Assembly: GCF_009727055.1 (NCBI RefSeq)
Contig: NC_052358.1
Coordinates: 45,361,749 to 45,425,748, forward strand
Origin: Benincasa hispida
Taxonomy: Eukaryota > Streptophyta > Magnoliopsida > Cucurbitales > Cucurbitaceae
Direction: 5' to 3'
Length of the DNA: 64,000 nucleotides
The notes beneath the pieces are model-generated. The model did no database searches and was not told where the DNA came from. It was given only the letters and a program-made list of their open reading frames with translations. The translations under genes were made by a program, and so were the position numbers. Shown piece by piece: positions 22,630 through 34,505 of this stretch; within the stretch, counting starts at the first letter, position 1, and every line of letters starts with the position of its first letter.

Positions 22630-22636
<7 letters not shown>

Positions 22637-22670
<34 letters not shown>

Positions 22671-22671
22671 C
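22637..22671. repeat. (GT)n(TA)n microsatellite
   Basis: A run of GT dinucleotides passes into an uninterrupted TA run, together about 35 bp. Useful as a length marker; no other meaning is seen. Confidence 0.9.
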
Positions 22672-23439
22672 TATTGAATTAGTTGGTGGTACCATTTATT
22701 TTACTTGCATCAAAGATTTATATATATATTAATTACTTTTAATTCTAAGAAAATATTGATTGTTTTTACAAGCTAACTTATATTTCTATACTTTTTTTTC
22801 AAAATAAAATATAAATTCGCGCAAATTTTTCAATAGGCTTGAAGCTTTATTATTTGATGTGACAGACATTAAAAAATTTGAAATAAGTATCCTATATAAT
22901 TAATAAATTTGAAAAAGGGCAGAAAAATAAATAAATAAATAAGGGTTTAAATACCATTTTAGCTTCTACTTTCAACTTTTTTATTTAGATTTTTATACTT
23001 TTAAAATATTTATCGACTCTAATTTTTTTTTTTTTAAGAATAGACTAACATGATCATTTTTTAAAAGCATAGTCTAAAATAGACATTTAAAACTATGGAG
23101 ACAAGTTTAAATTATACGAAAAAAATTGAATTTTTTTTTTTTTTTGGCTCTTGATTTTTCCTATGGGATTTCCTCTATTCTTGAAGAGGATTTATTGTGT
23201 ATCTAAAATGTTGTGGATTTTAAAGAAATTTTCTCTTACGAATAAAAAAAAAATATATATATATATATAAGACCAAAATAAACTAAAGACGAAAATAGTA
23301 TTTATCATAAATAAATAATTGAATGTTACTCGATGAATCTCAAACTTTTTTATAGACAATAATACATATTTGATGGGACATAGTTGGTTAAAACCCAAAC
23401 AATGAAACATGCAAATAAAAATATAAGCTAAAAAATGAT

Positions 23440-23530
23440 AGCTACATTAGTTCAACGGTAATTGACATATATTCGATTATTTAACGTTAGTGAGATTTGA
23501 TATTCCATCCCTCAATTTTTGTACTAAAAA
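23440..23530 (+). repeat. tRNA-derived SINE-like element
   Basis: The sequence has an A-box-like TAGTTCAACGG near 23451 and a B-box-like AGATTTGATATTCC about 45 bp later, the internal RNA polymerase III promoter layout of a tRNA. It does not fold as an intact tRNA by eye. Similar layouts occur near 49085 (minus) and 54312 (plus). Confidence 0.45.
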
Positions 23531-24589
23531 CAATTGTAACCGTAACGTTGAAGAATTTTTCAAATAAAAATAGGTAAAATGAAGACTATATATATGTGTT
23601 ACTTTGATATTTTAGTTGGAATATGTCTTTAGCAATTACATATGACCGTTGCTTGTTTAGAAATTAAAAATTAAATTAGAAGTCAATTCACAATAGAGAG
23701 TGAAATAACATAATTATTGTTTAATTGAAAGCCTAACATATAGGTTTCAACATTTTAATGCTATGTCTAGACATTTCTTCATCACTTTATTTAATGACTA
23801 TATATTAATATAGAGTTTATTGTGTGGGCTAAATTGAGCCTTCCTTAGTACTATTCTTTTATTTTTCAACCGTTTTATGGTTGCATGTTTGAAAAATACC
23901 TTTAAAATTTTAAGACAAAGTTGCAAGAATAAATAAATAAATAAATATTTTTAAGTTTGTAAATTGATATGTGAAATATATTCCTTATACAACCTATATA
24001 CCAAATTAAATGTAATTCATATACCTTTTCTCAGAGGAAAAAAAAAAAAAAAAAACTCATATACCATTGAAACCATATCAAAATTTTAAAAATAAAACAA
24101 ATTAATTGATATACTTTATATTTAATATATTAATTGATATAATTAATGCAATTAAGATATATCATCGATATCATATCAAAAATTCAAAATCATAGGACAA
24201 TTAATGACAGAACATAAAAATAATTATTGAAATAAAACTAATTAAATGAAAACTTCATATTAAAACGAAAGAAAAAGTTAAAACAATATTCACCATAATT
24301 GGATAAACAACATCAATCACAATATAATTAAAAATCATGGTATATCAATTATATGAATGATATATTTTAAATCAACATGCATATCAAATAGATATACATG
24401 TTGATTCATAAATGAAGGTAAACTTAGAGTAATAAAAATATATTAAAATTTTTTGCTAACATTTACGAATTGAGAAACTATTGCTAAATTTGCATATTTT
24501 TTGCAAGGGCGGAAATAAGTTGTCCCCCTATTTTAATATTCTTTATATTTCCTTTGGAAACAATTACTTTTTTTTTTCATTAAATTTTT

Positions 24590-25305
24590 AATTTAGTTTT
24601 ATTTGATGTCTAAATTTTAAAATACTATACTTTTAGTTCTTAATTTTGATTTCATTAGTTTTTAAGTTTTAAAATGTTATAATTTTGTCATGAGATTTAA
24701 GTTTTGCTTTAATTTGGTCACTAGAGTTTCAATATTTACAATTTTAATCTCGATTTTTCACTAAATACTCATTTTTAGTATTTGATGTCAATGTCTATTA
24801 ATCAATTTAAAATAATTATGAAATAAAAATTTTAAAAATGATGAAAAAATAGAGAAAAGTAATTAATTATATATTTTTTTGTAATTATTTTAAATGAAAA
24901 AACTACTGAAAATATTTTAAAATATAGCAAAATATCACAATCTAATTTCAGTGATCTATTAGTGTCTATCAAACAGTGACATTTTGTTATATTTGTAAAT
25001 AAGTTGACCTATTTTTCTATATTTGAAAACAATTCTATAAATTTTTTAATTAATTTAAATTATTTAATAGACATTAACACTAGAGACAAAAGTGAATATT
25101 TAGTGAAAAATTAATATTAAAAATGTAAACTTTGAAACTTAGGGACCAATCTGAAATAAAACTCAAATCCCAACGGTAAACTTATAACGTTATGAAAATC
25201 TACAAATTAAATTGAAATTAAACTCAAAACGATTAAAAATGTGAGATTTTGAACTCATTGACCAAATAAAAACTAGAGAAAGAAACTTAGAAACCAAAAA
25301 TTTAT
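24590..25305. repeat. Foldback (long terminal inverted repeat) element
   Basis: The left arm (about 24590-24830) and the reverse complement of the right arm (about 25040-25305) share TTTTTCACTAAATA(C/T)TCA, AATGTCTATTAA and TTGGTC(A/C)CTA blocks in the same order. The loop (about 24840-25030) carries a copy of the short CTATTAGTGTCTATC hairpin repeat. No transposase is present, so it is probably a MITE-like non-autonomous element. Confidence 0.55.
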
Positions 25306-26900
25306 ATTCCCCTTTTTTCTTTTATCATCTTAGAATAAAAAAATTTATATAAATAAAAACTTAGCACGCCAAAATTTACCCTTTCACAGTAAAAAAGATT
25401 GGATTCACTTTACTTTTGGTCAAATATACGAATTCTACCGTGTCCCTTGTTTTAATTTTAGAAAATAATCCTTTTAAATTCTTTAGATTAGGTTTAAAAG
25501 AGTATTATATTTATGGAAAAATTGCACACACACCACTCTCGAACTATGAAGTTTGTTATGATTACCTTCTTAAATTTTTAATTGATCAATTACTCTTTAA
25601 TTTTTTATTTTATTACAATTATACCTCTTAACTTATAATTTGATTAATCATTCCCGAAACTTCTATGTCAGTTGAGTTATGTTCTATAAACTTTCGTACA
25701 TAATAGTTTAATCTTTATATTTAACAATTAAGTCCTATTAGAAAAACATATTGTTAATATTTAATGTGATTTGTAAATCAAGAAATTGATTAGAAACTAA
25801 ATATATTTATAAACTACAAAAACTAAGTTGTACATAACAAAAATTAATACTTAATTTTGATGAGATTTTTTATGATATGGATTATATTGTTACGAATTAA
25901 AAAATACAACTAAATTCTTACCATTTCTAGAGCATATAAGACTATTGTTTTACAATTTAACTTATATGAACTAGATACGAGTACTCTACTTTGTTAGTTA
26001 CAACTTTTCGTTTGACATTTTAGTTAAGCATGCGGGGCATAAGGGCCTTTTTATTACTATAAACGATAGCTAAAGACTAGAGATGAAAGTACAAGATCAA
26101 GATCTGTAACACGATTGGTCTATATCTATCCCCAAACATCATCGAGTATTATTCACTTCATTGCCATTTATAACGACGAGTTATGTAGTAGTTGGCAAAA
26201 AGTTTGCTATTGTATTGCTTCCCTCTCCCCTTTCCATATTTTGTCATAGAAAATTCAGTTAGTGGATGCCGATCTCTTATACTATGATAGTAGCACATCA
26301 AGTAACTCCACAACATTAATTAATGGAAAGCATAAGATGACCCCTCTTCTACATTGTTCTCTCAATATATCTCCTTTGTTGAGTGTTTATGATAGAATGC
26401 TCGTATTACATACATTTTTTTATATAACATGTGAGAGAAATTAAATTTCTAATCTCAAAGTTGATCATATAAATTTTATGTCAGTTGACAAAATTAAGAG
26501 ATTAAATTGTTACAAAATTGAGAGTAGAAAAAATAGATTTTTACAAAATAGAATTGACAACTTACAACTAACAGTTTTCTTTTTTGAAAAAACAAAGAAA
26601 AAAAGAGAGTAAGTAATCGACTTTTCTTTTTTGTACAACAATTGCATGAATGAAGATCGAATCAATCTTTAAGAAATGAGATCATATCAATTATCGTTGA
26701 ACTAAGTCCGCTATTTTAGATAGATATTTTATTTTATTTTCTTAAAAGGTTTTTTTTTAGAAAAAAAAATTGTTTCAAGGTGTTAGAAATTTTCATTCGC
26801 TAAATGGATTTTTTTTTTGTTTTTGTGTAATACGGATGTTTAGGTTATAATTTTAAATTGGATGAAAATGTATTATTATTATTAACTTTCTTTGACTCTC

Positions 26901-27903
26901 TGTTTCTGTGTGTAGCATAGTGGCGTGGACCCCATTGCTGGACCTCTGCTTTGCTGGCTTCAAGCTCTCCATTGTTGGTCTTTTATGGGGCTTGTCTGCC
27001 TTTCACAGAGGGAGAGAGAAAAAGAAAGACAAAGAAAGAAATTGGGGTTTTCACTTCGTTTATTCTTCCTTTTTCCATCGACCCTTTTTCCTTTCAATTT
27101 TCCACTCTCTCTTCTTCAACAGCAAACTTCATCACACATATCTCTTAATCCAAAGCAAACCCACAAACCCACTTCTGTTTCTTCTCTAATTTTGATGGAT
27201 CCACAGATCTAATACTTTCAGACCCACTTGATCTTGATCTTCTACATCTTGCGAGATCTTCATCTTGTCTCTCTTCTTCAGTCTCTGTTCATTTATGGGA
27301 GCTTCCATTCAAGTGTTAACTGCTGTAAGCCCTCTTTTTCGTTTTTTTCTTCATCTGGGTCCACTTTCTTTTCAGTTTTTTCCATATGGGTTTGTTGAAT
27401 TTGTTGATGAGCATGTTGAATTTTTCAAATTTTATCTTGTTTTTCTTCCCTTGGAATCTGTGATGGGCTTAAGTCTTGTGTTTCAATGTGAAGACGTAGA
27501 CTTCTGTGGATGGATATAAGGCTGACTAAGGAATTGTTGAAGAAAAATCGCCTTTGACCTCTTAATTCTTCACCCCCCCGTCTGACTTTTTCCACTGTTA
27601 GCGGCTCTATTCTACATGAGTTTTGTTTTAAACAGGAAACAGAACCGGTTTCAGATTTTCCCAATTGAAATTAACTGTATGCTCTGCCTATTTGCGATGG
27701 CTCTATCGTTTGATTGACAAAATCCATATTCATCTATCTATGTTTTTGCTGTTCTTAATCTTATTGGTTGTTTTTGTAGCGTGTATGAGTTTGTGATTTT
27801 AAACATCAGCATAGCAGAAGAAATTGAAATCATTGAGTCTAAATTGCCTGTTCCTTATATTCAGATGCGGATATTTTGGAGGGTTGTTTGGGTGAGATGA
27901 GGG
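26901..27903 (+). promoter_or_regulatory. 5' leader of the PP2C gene with a likely leader intron
   Basis: A pyrimidine-rich stretch (27060-27300) typical of a plant 5' UTR is followed by a good donor (CTGCT|GTAAGC, GT at 27325) and acceptor (ATTCAG|ATG, exon from 27865), suggesting a 540-bp leader intron. The retained leader exon carries an 11-codon upstream frame (27865-27900) that stops 3 bp before the main ATG. A second ATG at 27897 overlaps the main frame out of phase. The transcription start is not determined. Confidence 0.5.
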
Positions 27904-30338
27904 ATGTTCTCAGAGTTGATGAACTTTTTGAGAGCTTGTTTTCGACCGAGGTCGGATCGACATGTGCACAAGGGTTCCGATGCTGGTGGTCGACAGGATG
28001 GTCTCCTATGGTACAAAGACAGTGGGCAGCATGCCAATGGTGAGTTTTCAATGGCTGTAGTTCAGGCTAACAATTTACTTGAGGATCAAAGCCAGATGGA
28101 GTCAGGCAATTTGAGCTTGCACGAGGCCGGGTCATATGGTACCTTTGTTGGTGTATATGATGGGCATGGAGGGCCCGAGACGTCTCGTTATGTAAATGAT
28201 CACCTTTTCCAGCATCTTAAAAGTAAGGCACTGAAAATTTTTTGATCTTCCATATCCTGTTTGTTCAGTAATTTATTTCCCATATGCTTGATTACTCAAG
28301 TTGATGGGAGTTGGTTTGCAAGTGGATTGTGCATCTAGAAAGGGATGAAAGGTGAAATTCAGATTCAATACAGGTGGGTTTTAGTTTGAAAAACTGAAGA
28401 ATACTATGCTCATAGTGCTTTCACCTGTTTATAGTTTTCCAAAAAGCAGATTCCCATCTCGTATAAGTTGGATTAATCAGTTGGGCTGGCTTGATCTAGG
28501 TTTACGTTTAGAGGTTAAGATTTGAATATTCTTTTCCTTTTTCACTTCTTCCGTATTGAAGGCTTTGTCAATAATTTAAAAGCATGTGACACATGAGCTG
28601 TAATTTTGTATAGTATCCGTTATTTCATAATTCAGGCTTGCTTGTAATTGTCCATAAAACTTGGGAACTAGGATTTGCTCCAGACTCCTCATGATTTGTT
28701 TCCTAATTTTTAGGGTTTACTTCAGAGCAACAATCCATGTCAGTGGATGTCATACGAAAGGCATTTCAAGCTACCGAAGAGGGGGTCATTGCTCAAGTTT
28801 CAAAACAATGGTCAATGAGGCCACAAATTGCAGCTGTTGGATCTTGCTGCCTTGTTGGTGTAATTTGTGGTGGAACCCTTTACATCGCTAACCTTGGTGA
28901 TTCACGAGCTGTTCTAGGGAGAGTTGTAAAGGCAACGGGGGAAGTTTTGTCCGTTCAGTTGTCGGCTGAGCATAATGCATCTATAGAGTCTGTGAGGCAG
29001 GAGCTCCGTGCTCTGCATCCCGATGATCCTCATATTGTAGTCTTGAAGCATAATGTATGGCGCGTGAAGGGCCTTATACAGGTAAGTTATTTGATGCATT
29101 AATATTGATTGTGCTCATAGTTTGTCTTTTCATGTGGCTGAATTATGTTTTTAACCATGTCAAACAACTTTCTTTCTTAGGTTTCTCGATCTATTGGTGA
29201 TGTCTATTTAAAGAGAGCCGAGTTCAACCGAGAGCCTCTTTATGCTAAGTTCCGCCTTCGTGAACCTATCAAAAAGCCCATACTGAGCGCCGAACCATCT
29301 ATCTCAGTGCTCCAATTGCAGCCACAGGATCAATTTATTATATTTGCTTCAGATGGGCTCTGGGAACACCTTAGCAATCAGGAAGCTGTTGATATTGTCC
29401 AAAACCATCCACGTAATGTAAGATTTCTCCCCCAGCTAAAATCAGAGAAGAAGATGCTATCTCTTTCTTGATTGATCAACTAGTTTTGTATTGCAAAGAA
29501 AATGGACAAAAGAAATATGGGCGCATGATATGTCCTATATTTTTTACATTATGTATTTTCATGGTTTAGGTTACTAGGTGTAGTTTCTTCACCACATAAA
29601 AAGGATTGTGGTTTGATTTGGCTGAAAGAACTGTGTTGAAGACAATGGCTGAAAAAATTGTTTCTGCCTTTCTTCAACCACAAACGGGCAAGTCTTTTTA
29701 TACATAATCTGAGCAACCTTAAGTAGATTAGATCAACGATCTGAAAATTGTTCTCATTATCACCTCTCATGTTTTAAAGTGTAGCTTAGGTCAAGTCTTC
29801 TCATAAACCTGATGTTACATCTTGTTCTGGTTGATTGAAAAGAGCAACCTGCTACAATGATTGTAGATTCTTTTGCGTTTACCTTTTTGTGTTGGCTTAT
29901 ATGATGCATATATTTCATTTTTGAAAGTTGTAAAATGAATATTTTTTCTAAGAGAGGGAGGTTGGCGGAAGTCATATGAAAAACACTAAGCTAGTGTGTT
30001 AGAAAAGGAGTTACCAAAAGGAAAGATGTTAAAAAAACTCAACTTTCATTTGAATAATCTAATTGCAGGGAAGTGCAAGGAGGCTGGTGAAAGCAGCACT
30101 ACAAGAAGCAGCAAAGAAGAGAGAAATGAGGTACTCCGATTTGAAGAAGATTGACCGTGGCGTACGGCGACATTTCCACGATGACATCACAGTGATTGTT
30201 GTGTTTCTCGACTCAAACCTTGTGAGCCGAGCTAGCTCTACAAAATGTGCAAGCCTATCTGTGCGAGGGGGTGGAGTTAACTTACGTCCAAACTCATTGG
30301 CCCCTTGCACCACACCATCAGACACTGGCATGGCCTGA
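27904..30338 (+). CDS. Protein phosphatase 2C, plant D-clade type
   Basis: Four exons (27904-28222, 28714-29081, 29181-29417, 30069-30338) join to 1194 nt, 397 residues, no internal stop. All introns are GT-AG. Motifs in order: [10 protein letters not shown] (Asp86, metal-binding loop), [62 protein letters not shown] and, in exon 4, [13 protein letters not shown]. These supply the acidic residues that hold the Mn/Mg ions, so it should be an active Ser/Thr phosphatase. The N-terminus ([14 protein letters not shown]) and the [16 protein letters not shown] segment match my recollection of the Arabidopsis At3g51370/At5g66080 group. Known D-clade members oppose plasma-membrane H+-ATPase activation and are inhibited by SAUR proteins; that role here is inferred from family. 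Confidence 0.93.
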
Positions 30339-31534
30339 TTCGGCTGTATCATCTCATGTTTGTCTGTTGTATTGTTCTCATATGTGAATACCAGGTAGCT
30401 TCCAACAGAGATAAAGTGGAGCAAGGCATCAATCCTTTTACTATACACTGTAACTGTTAACTCAAAAAGGGGGAAAAAAAAAAAAAAAGAAGAAGCTTCA
30501 GCTTTCTGTCCAAAACCAAAGCAACTGAAGTAGACAGCTTCAAGTTGCCTGTAATTGTAGCTAATTCCTTGGCATATTTCATATCCTTCCCATTATTTTT
30601 TTCTCTTTACCCATTTTGCTCACTGCTTAGCTCATGTAAATTGTATGTATGATGACTATGGAAATTCAGTTTTGCTTGTTTTGATCTGTGTCAATTCATG
30701 CCGAACTGCCTAATCTGTTATTACATCTGCACTTGCTTATTTATGAAACCACTTCAATGATTGATTGTTATTTCCCTCCATTTTCTCCCTTTCTCCCGGT
30801 TTCTTGTAGTTTCTGAAACTCAACAGATGAATACAGATAACATCTACTTACAAGACATGACGAACATCGATGTTATGGGTCAAATACGTCTTTTGAAGGT
30901 ATTTTCTCTCTCCTCTTATCTTTGCAGATTAGGTCCTTATGATATAGTTGTGTATTTTAAGTTGGAAACTAAAGATCAAATCACATCTTTCACAAAAGAA
31001 TCCATATGTTAAAGAAATTGTTCTTAACTCTAAGTTGTAGGATCAGGTGAGTGATCTCATAAAAATAGGAAAAAAAAAAAGGAGAAAAATGTTCCTTCTG
31101 GTGGAGTTATGGGATGGATTAGATGAGGAGTGGAGAAAAGAAGAAATGGGAATATAGTATGGTTATGGTATGTAGGGGGAGAGAGAATGAAGGGGGGAAG
31201 CTTTAATCTGAGTAAGTCAGAGTGTCAGTGAGTGAGGGCATAAAACACAATAATCCAGACAGAAAAATTGAAGGTCCCTATGTAAGAAAGTAGGGTAAAG
31301 AATAGCAGTGAATGCTTGTCTTGTTTTAATTATCATTTCTATTTACATCCCCAAGTAAAATGGCACATTTCTCACTGCCCTCACAACCCTCTCATCTCTC
31401 TAAAGTTGGGGTGGGATAGGTTTGTGTGCTCTTTCTTTTAGTTGTTCATTTTGGATTGGATGGAGGAATGTTAAAACAAAGGGAAATTATTTTAAATAAA
31501 AAAAACGGTTGAAAATATTTACAACTAATAATAA

Positions 31535-31640
31535 AATATTATAATCTATCTATGATATATTGTAATAGATCACGATAGACTACTATCTATGTCTTGACAT
31601 AGATAATAATCTATCGTGGTATATCGCAGATAGATAGTGA
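31535..31640. repeat. Dispersed CTATC/GATAG hairpin repeat, copy 2
   Basis: The core reads ATCACGATAGACTACTATC then ATCTATCGTGGTATATCGC, forming an imperfect palindrome. Related copies lie at 24945-25000 and 48465-48530. Confidence 0.6.
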
Positions 31641-32544
31641 GAATAACCCTAAAAGAAAAGAGGGTGGTTAATCTTTTAGTCCATTTTCAATTTAGTCTCA
31701 AATCTTTTGAAATTCACCTCAATTTTATTTGTAATGTATTATAAAATTTCAATTAAGTCATTACATTAAAAAAGATGGTCAAAATTTGTTAACAAAAAGT
31801 TTACGTCTTCCATTGCTGTTTTATTCTAATATTTAGACATGTGAATATGTCACTTTCAAGGTTGAACATTCAAATACTCATTTTCTACAAATGTTGTAAT
31901 CACCGAAAAAAATACGTCAATATGCCACTCGGATATTACATAAAACTCAATTTGCTATCAATAAAATCTTGCTCTGCTTATCAATAAAATTCTGTTTTGT
32001 TTTTTTTTTATTATAAATTACATGCTCATGTAATATATATGTTAAAAGAATAATAATTTAATGACATCAACTTTACGGTTTATGAACAAATTTCAACATA
32101 TTTTTCTACAAAATGACTGGTGATAAACTATAATACATTGTGGGTAAATTTGTAAATTTTAAAAGATTAAGGATCTAAGTTCATAAAAATCTAAGAAATT
32201 GGAGACCTTTTAACGAATCTAGCCATAATTTTTATTGGTACATTGGGTCACTTTTGAATATCAAAATTGTATTTTACTTTTTTATTATTATTATTATTAT
32301 TTATTTATTGAGACTTTAAACAAATTATTGCAAGCTATGTGATAAGAGCTTAGGGACTAAGTAAATAGACGTTAGGGAACAAACAACTAAAAGTAGAGAT
32401 CTTACCAAGTTTTTATCTAATTTATTGTCTATGAACTTTTCTTTATAATATAATGCTATCGATTTTTTTTATAAAAAAAATCTATATGTTTAGTCATTGA
32501 AGAGTAAAAAATTCAAATTATGTCAACTTTCAGTTTTGATTATA

Positions 32545-33100
32545 ATATATCAATATTAAGAAATTTTCAATTTATAGTCCTAAATTTTGGAGTTGTATCA
32601 ATTTGAATCGTGAACTAATAATTATCTTAAATCAAATCTCGAACTTTTTTACGTGTATTAATTAGCACATTCCTTTAGACTTAACTTGAAAAATATCGTG
32701 CTATATAAAAAACCGTTTCGATTAAATTTTTGAAATGTTATAAGCAAATCAATTTAGACTTTTATCAAGATTACATTTAAAAATGATTCATGAGTTCAAT
32801 TCTTACACACATGTAGATTTTTTCAGATGTTGGATTAATAAAATGAACGATTAGATGTGATACATAAATAATTTTTAAATGAAATCTTAATTGAGAGTTT
32901 GAATTGATTCACTTGTGAAAGTTTAAGGATTTAATCGATAAAATTACAAATCTCATACGATGTTTATTTAGTAGAGAATGTAAATTGATACATTTATAAA
33001 TGTTCAGAATTTAAATGGATAGAATTATTAGTTCATGACTTAAATTAATACGACTCTTAAAATTTTGGAGTATAAATTGATATTTTTCCTTAATATTATT
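32545..33100. repeat. Foldback (long terminal inverted repeat) element
   Basis: The left arm (TCAATTTATAGTCCTAAAT, GTGAACTAATAATTA) matches the reverse complement of the right arm (TCAATTTATACTCCAAAAT, ATGAACTAATAATTC) in order over more than 100 bp. No coding capacity is seen. It is a different family from 24590-25305. Confidence 0.55.
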
Positions 33101-33699
33101 AACATCGGTACTTAAAAGTTGATGTACCTTGTTTACTACTTAACGTACAATGGTATAAAAAGAGAGATTAGGACCGTCATGGAATAACCTAGTAGTAAAT
33201 AAAAGGCATGAACTCGATAAAGGGTTAAGAGAGAATGAATTCAATTCATAATAGTCACTAACCTACAATTCAGTATTCTACAAATTCCCTTGATATTCAA
33301 ATATTGTAAAGCCACTTGGATTGTCCCGTAATATTAGTCGAGATACAATTAAGTTGACTCGAATAATTACGAATATTGGAAGTCATTTAAAAAATATAGA
33401 CATCAAATTAACACAAACATGAGAAATCAGAACTGTAGATTATTCATCCAACAATTAAACTTAAAAGGGGAAAAAACAGAGGGAGAAAAGCAGAGCATTC
33501 TTCTCCAAGGAGACAAGAGATTGTCTCTTGAGCTAAAAAGACAGTGACAGTTGTGGCTTTCTGGATTCTCCAAACCCTAAACCTAAGCTTACTCTGTAAT
33601 ATATATTGTTTAAATTGCCAAAAAGAACACAATTATACCTTTTTTTATTTAATTTCAACCTTCCAAACACAACAAAAAAACAACATTACCACCACATAC

Positions 33700-34505
33700 A
33701 AAACAACAAAAATCTCTCTCTCTCTCTCTCACAGTGTTTTTGGTCACTTTTTACCAAGTTTGACTCATCTTTCTAGAGAGAAGTAAACAGTTTCGACCCA
33801 TTAATTAATGCTGAGATATTGGAAAGAAATAAAGTAAACCAGAAAAGTTACTGATATGTAATGTAAAAACCAGTTTAAACAAGTTCTGAACTTTTACCTA
33901 TTTCAAACTGTTTAACATTAACACGCCAATTAATGGAGTACAAAGTTTTGCAGAACAGTCCCTTCTCTCTTTCTCGAGCCCCTACCTTCTTCCCTTGCCT
34001 ATGTTTTTTCTTCCTCTCTCTCTCTCTCTCCCCTTTGTTCTTCGTTTCTTAGCCCAAAAACACAAGGGTTTTCTTGCAAATCCTTCACGTTTCTAAAAAA
34101 ACTACTAAAGAAGAGTTTTTTTTTTTTCTTTTGTTCTGTTTTTCTTTTGGTAGAAGAAGGAACAGAGGTTTTTAATTGGAGAGGATATTGCCTCTTTGAA
34201 AAGTTCTTTTTTTGAAGCAATCCCACCATTTTACTTGCAAGAAGATGAAATGGGTCGGTGTTATTTTTCTCAAAAGGCCGCATTTTTACACTTTATTTTT
34301 CTGAACCCAGGTGAACAACAAACAAACAAACAAACATCTTCTTCTTTTAACAGCAAAAACTCACCTTCCTTTTTATCACTAAAGAATAATACAAGAAGGG
34401 GGGGATAAAAAATAAACCATCTTTTTCAATTTCAGCCATTTGATTAAAGGAAGAAGAAGAAGAAGCTGCTTCTGCTGCTGCTTTATAGCTTTGGCCAACA
34501 AAGAA
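33700..34505 (+). promoter_or_regulatory. Upstream region and 5' leader of the DUF632 gene
   Basis: This contains two TC-dinucleotide runs (about 33714-33731 and 34012-34031), an AACAAACAAACAAAC run near 34316-34335, and pyrimidine-rich stretches common in plant core promoters and leaders. No clear TATA box was identified. The coding ATG at 34506 was chosen because it opens the conserved MGC N-terminus. The frame is open upstream to 34440 but has no ATG there. Confidence 0.45.

Larger units (their letters stand above)
20601..26900. other. AT-rich intergenic region without supported genes
   Basis: About 6.3 kb of AT-rich DNA with many stops in all frames. It holds homopolymer runs, an alternating GT/TA microsatellite (22637-22671), a SINE-like tRNA-type element (about 23440-23530), a long inverted-repeat element (24590-25305), and at 21590-21810 a dispersed repeat that also appears inverted near 49840-50000. 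I see no exon of a recognisable protein. Confidence 0.6.
30339..33700. other. PP2C 3' UTR followed by an AT-rich intergenic region
   Basis: The first few hundred bases after the stop are probably the 3' UTR; no clear AATAAA was picked out. Beyond about 31480 lie a hairpin-family repeat (31535-31640) and a long inverted-repeat element (32545-33100). No coding sequence is supported. Short frames such as one at 30761-31012 lack any recognisable domain. Confidence 0.55.

Noticed and set aside
26908..27212. Overlapping frames of 65-95 codons upstream of the PP2C gene
   Set aside because: They lie in a pyrimidine-rich stretch that reads as a 5' leader; codon content is low-complexity Phe/Ser/Leu from CT-rich DNA.
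30761..31012. 83-codon frame after the PP2C gene
   Set aside because: No recognisable domain and composition like the intergenic DNA around it.
31670..32220. A further inverted-repeat element downstream of the PP2C gene
   Set aside because: Some mirrored words (AATGTATTATA with TGAAATTCAC-like neighbours) are visible, but pairing is too weak by eye to separate from AT-rich background.
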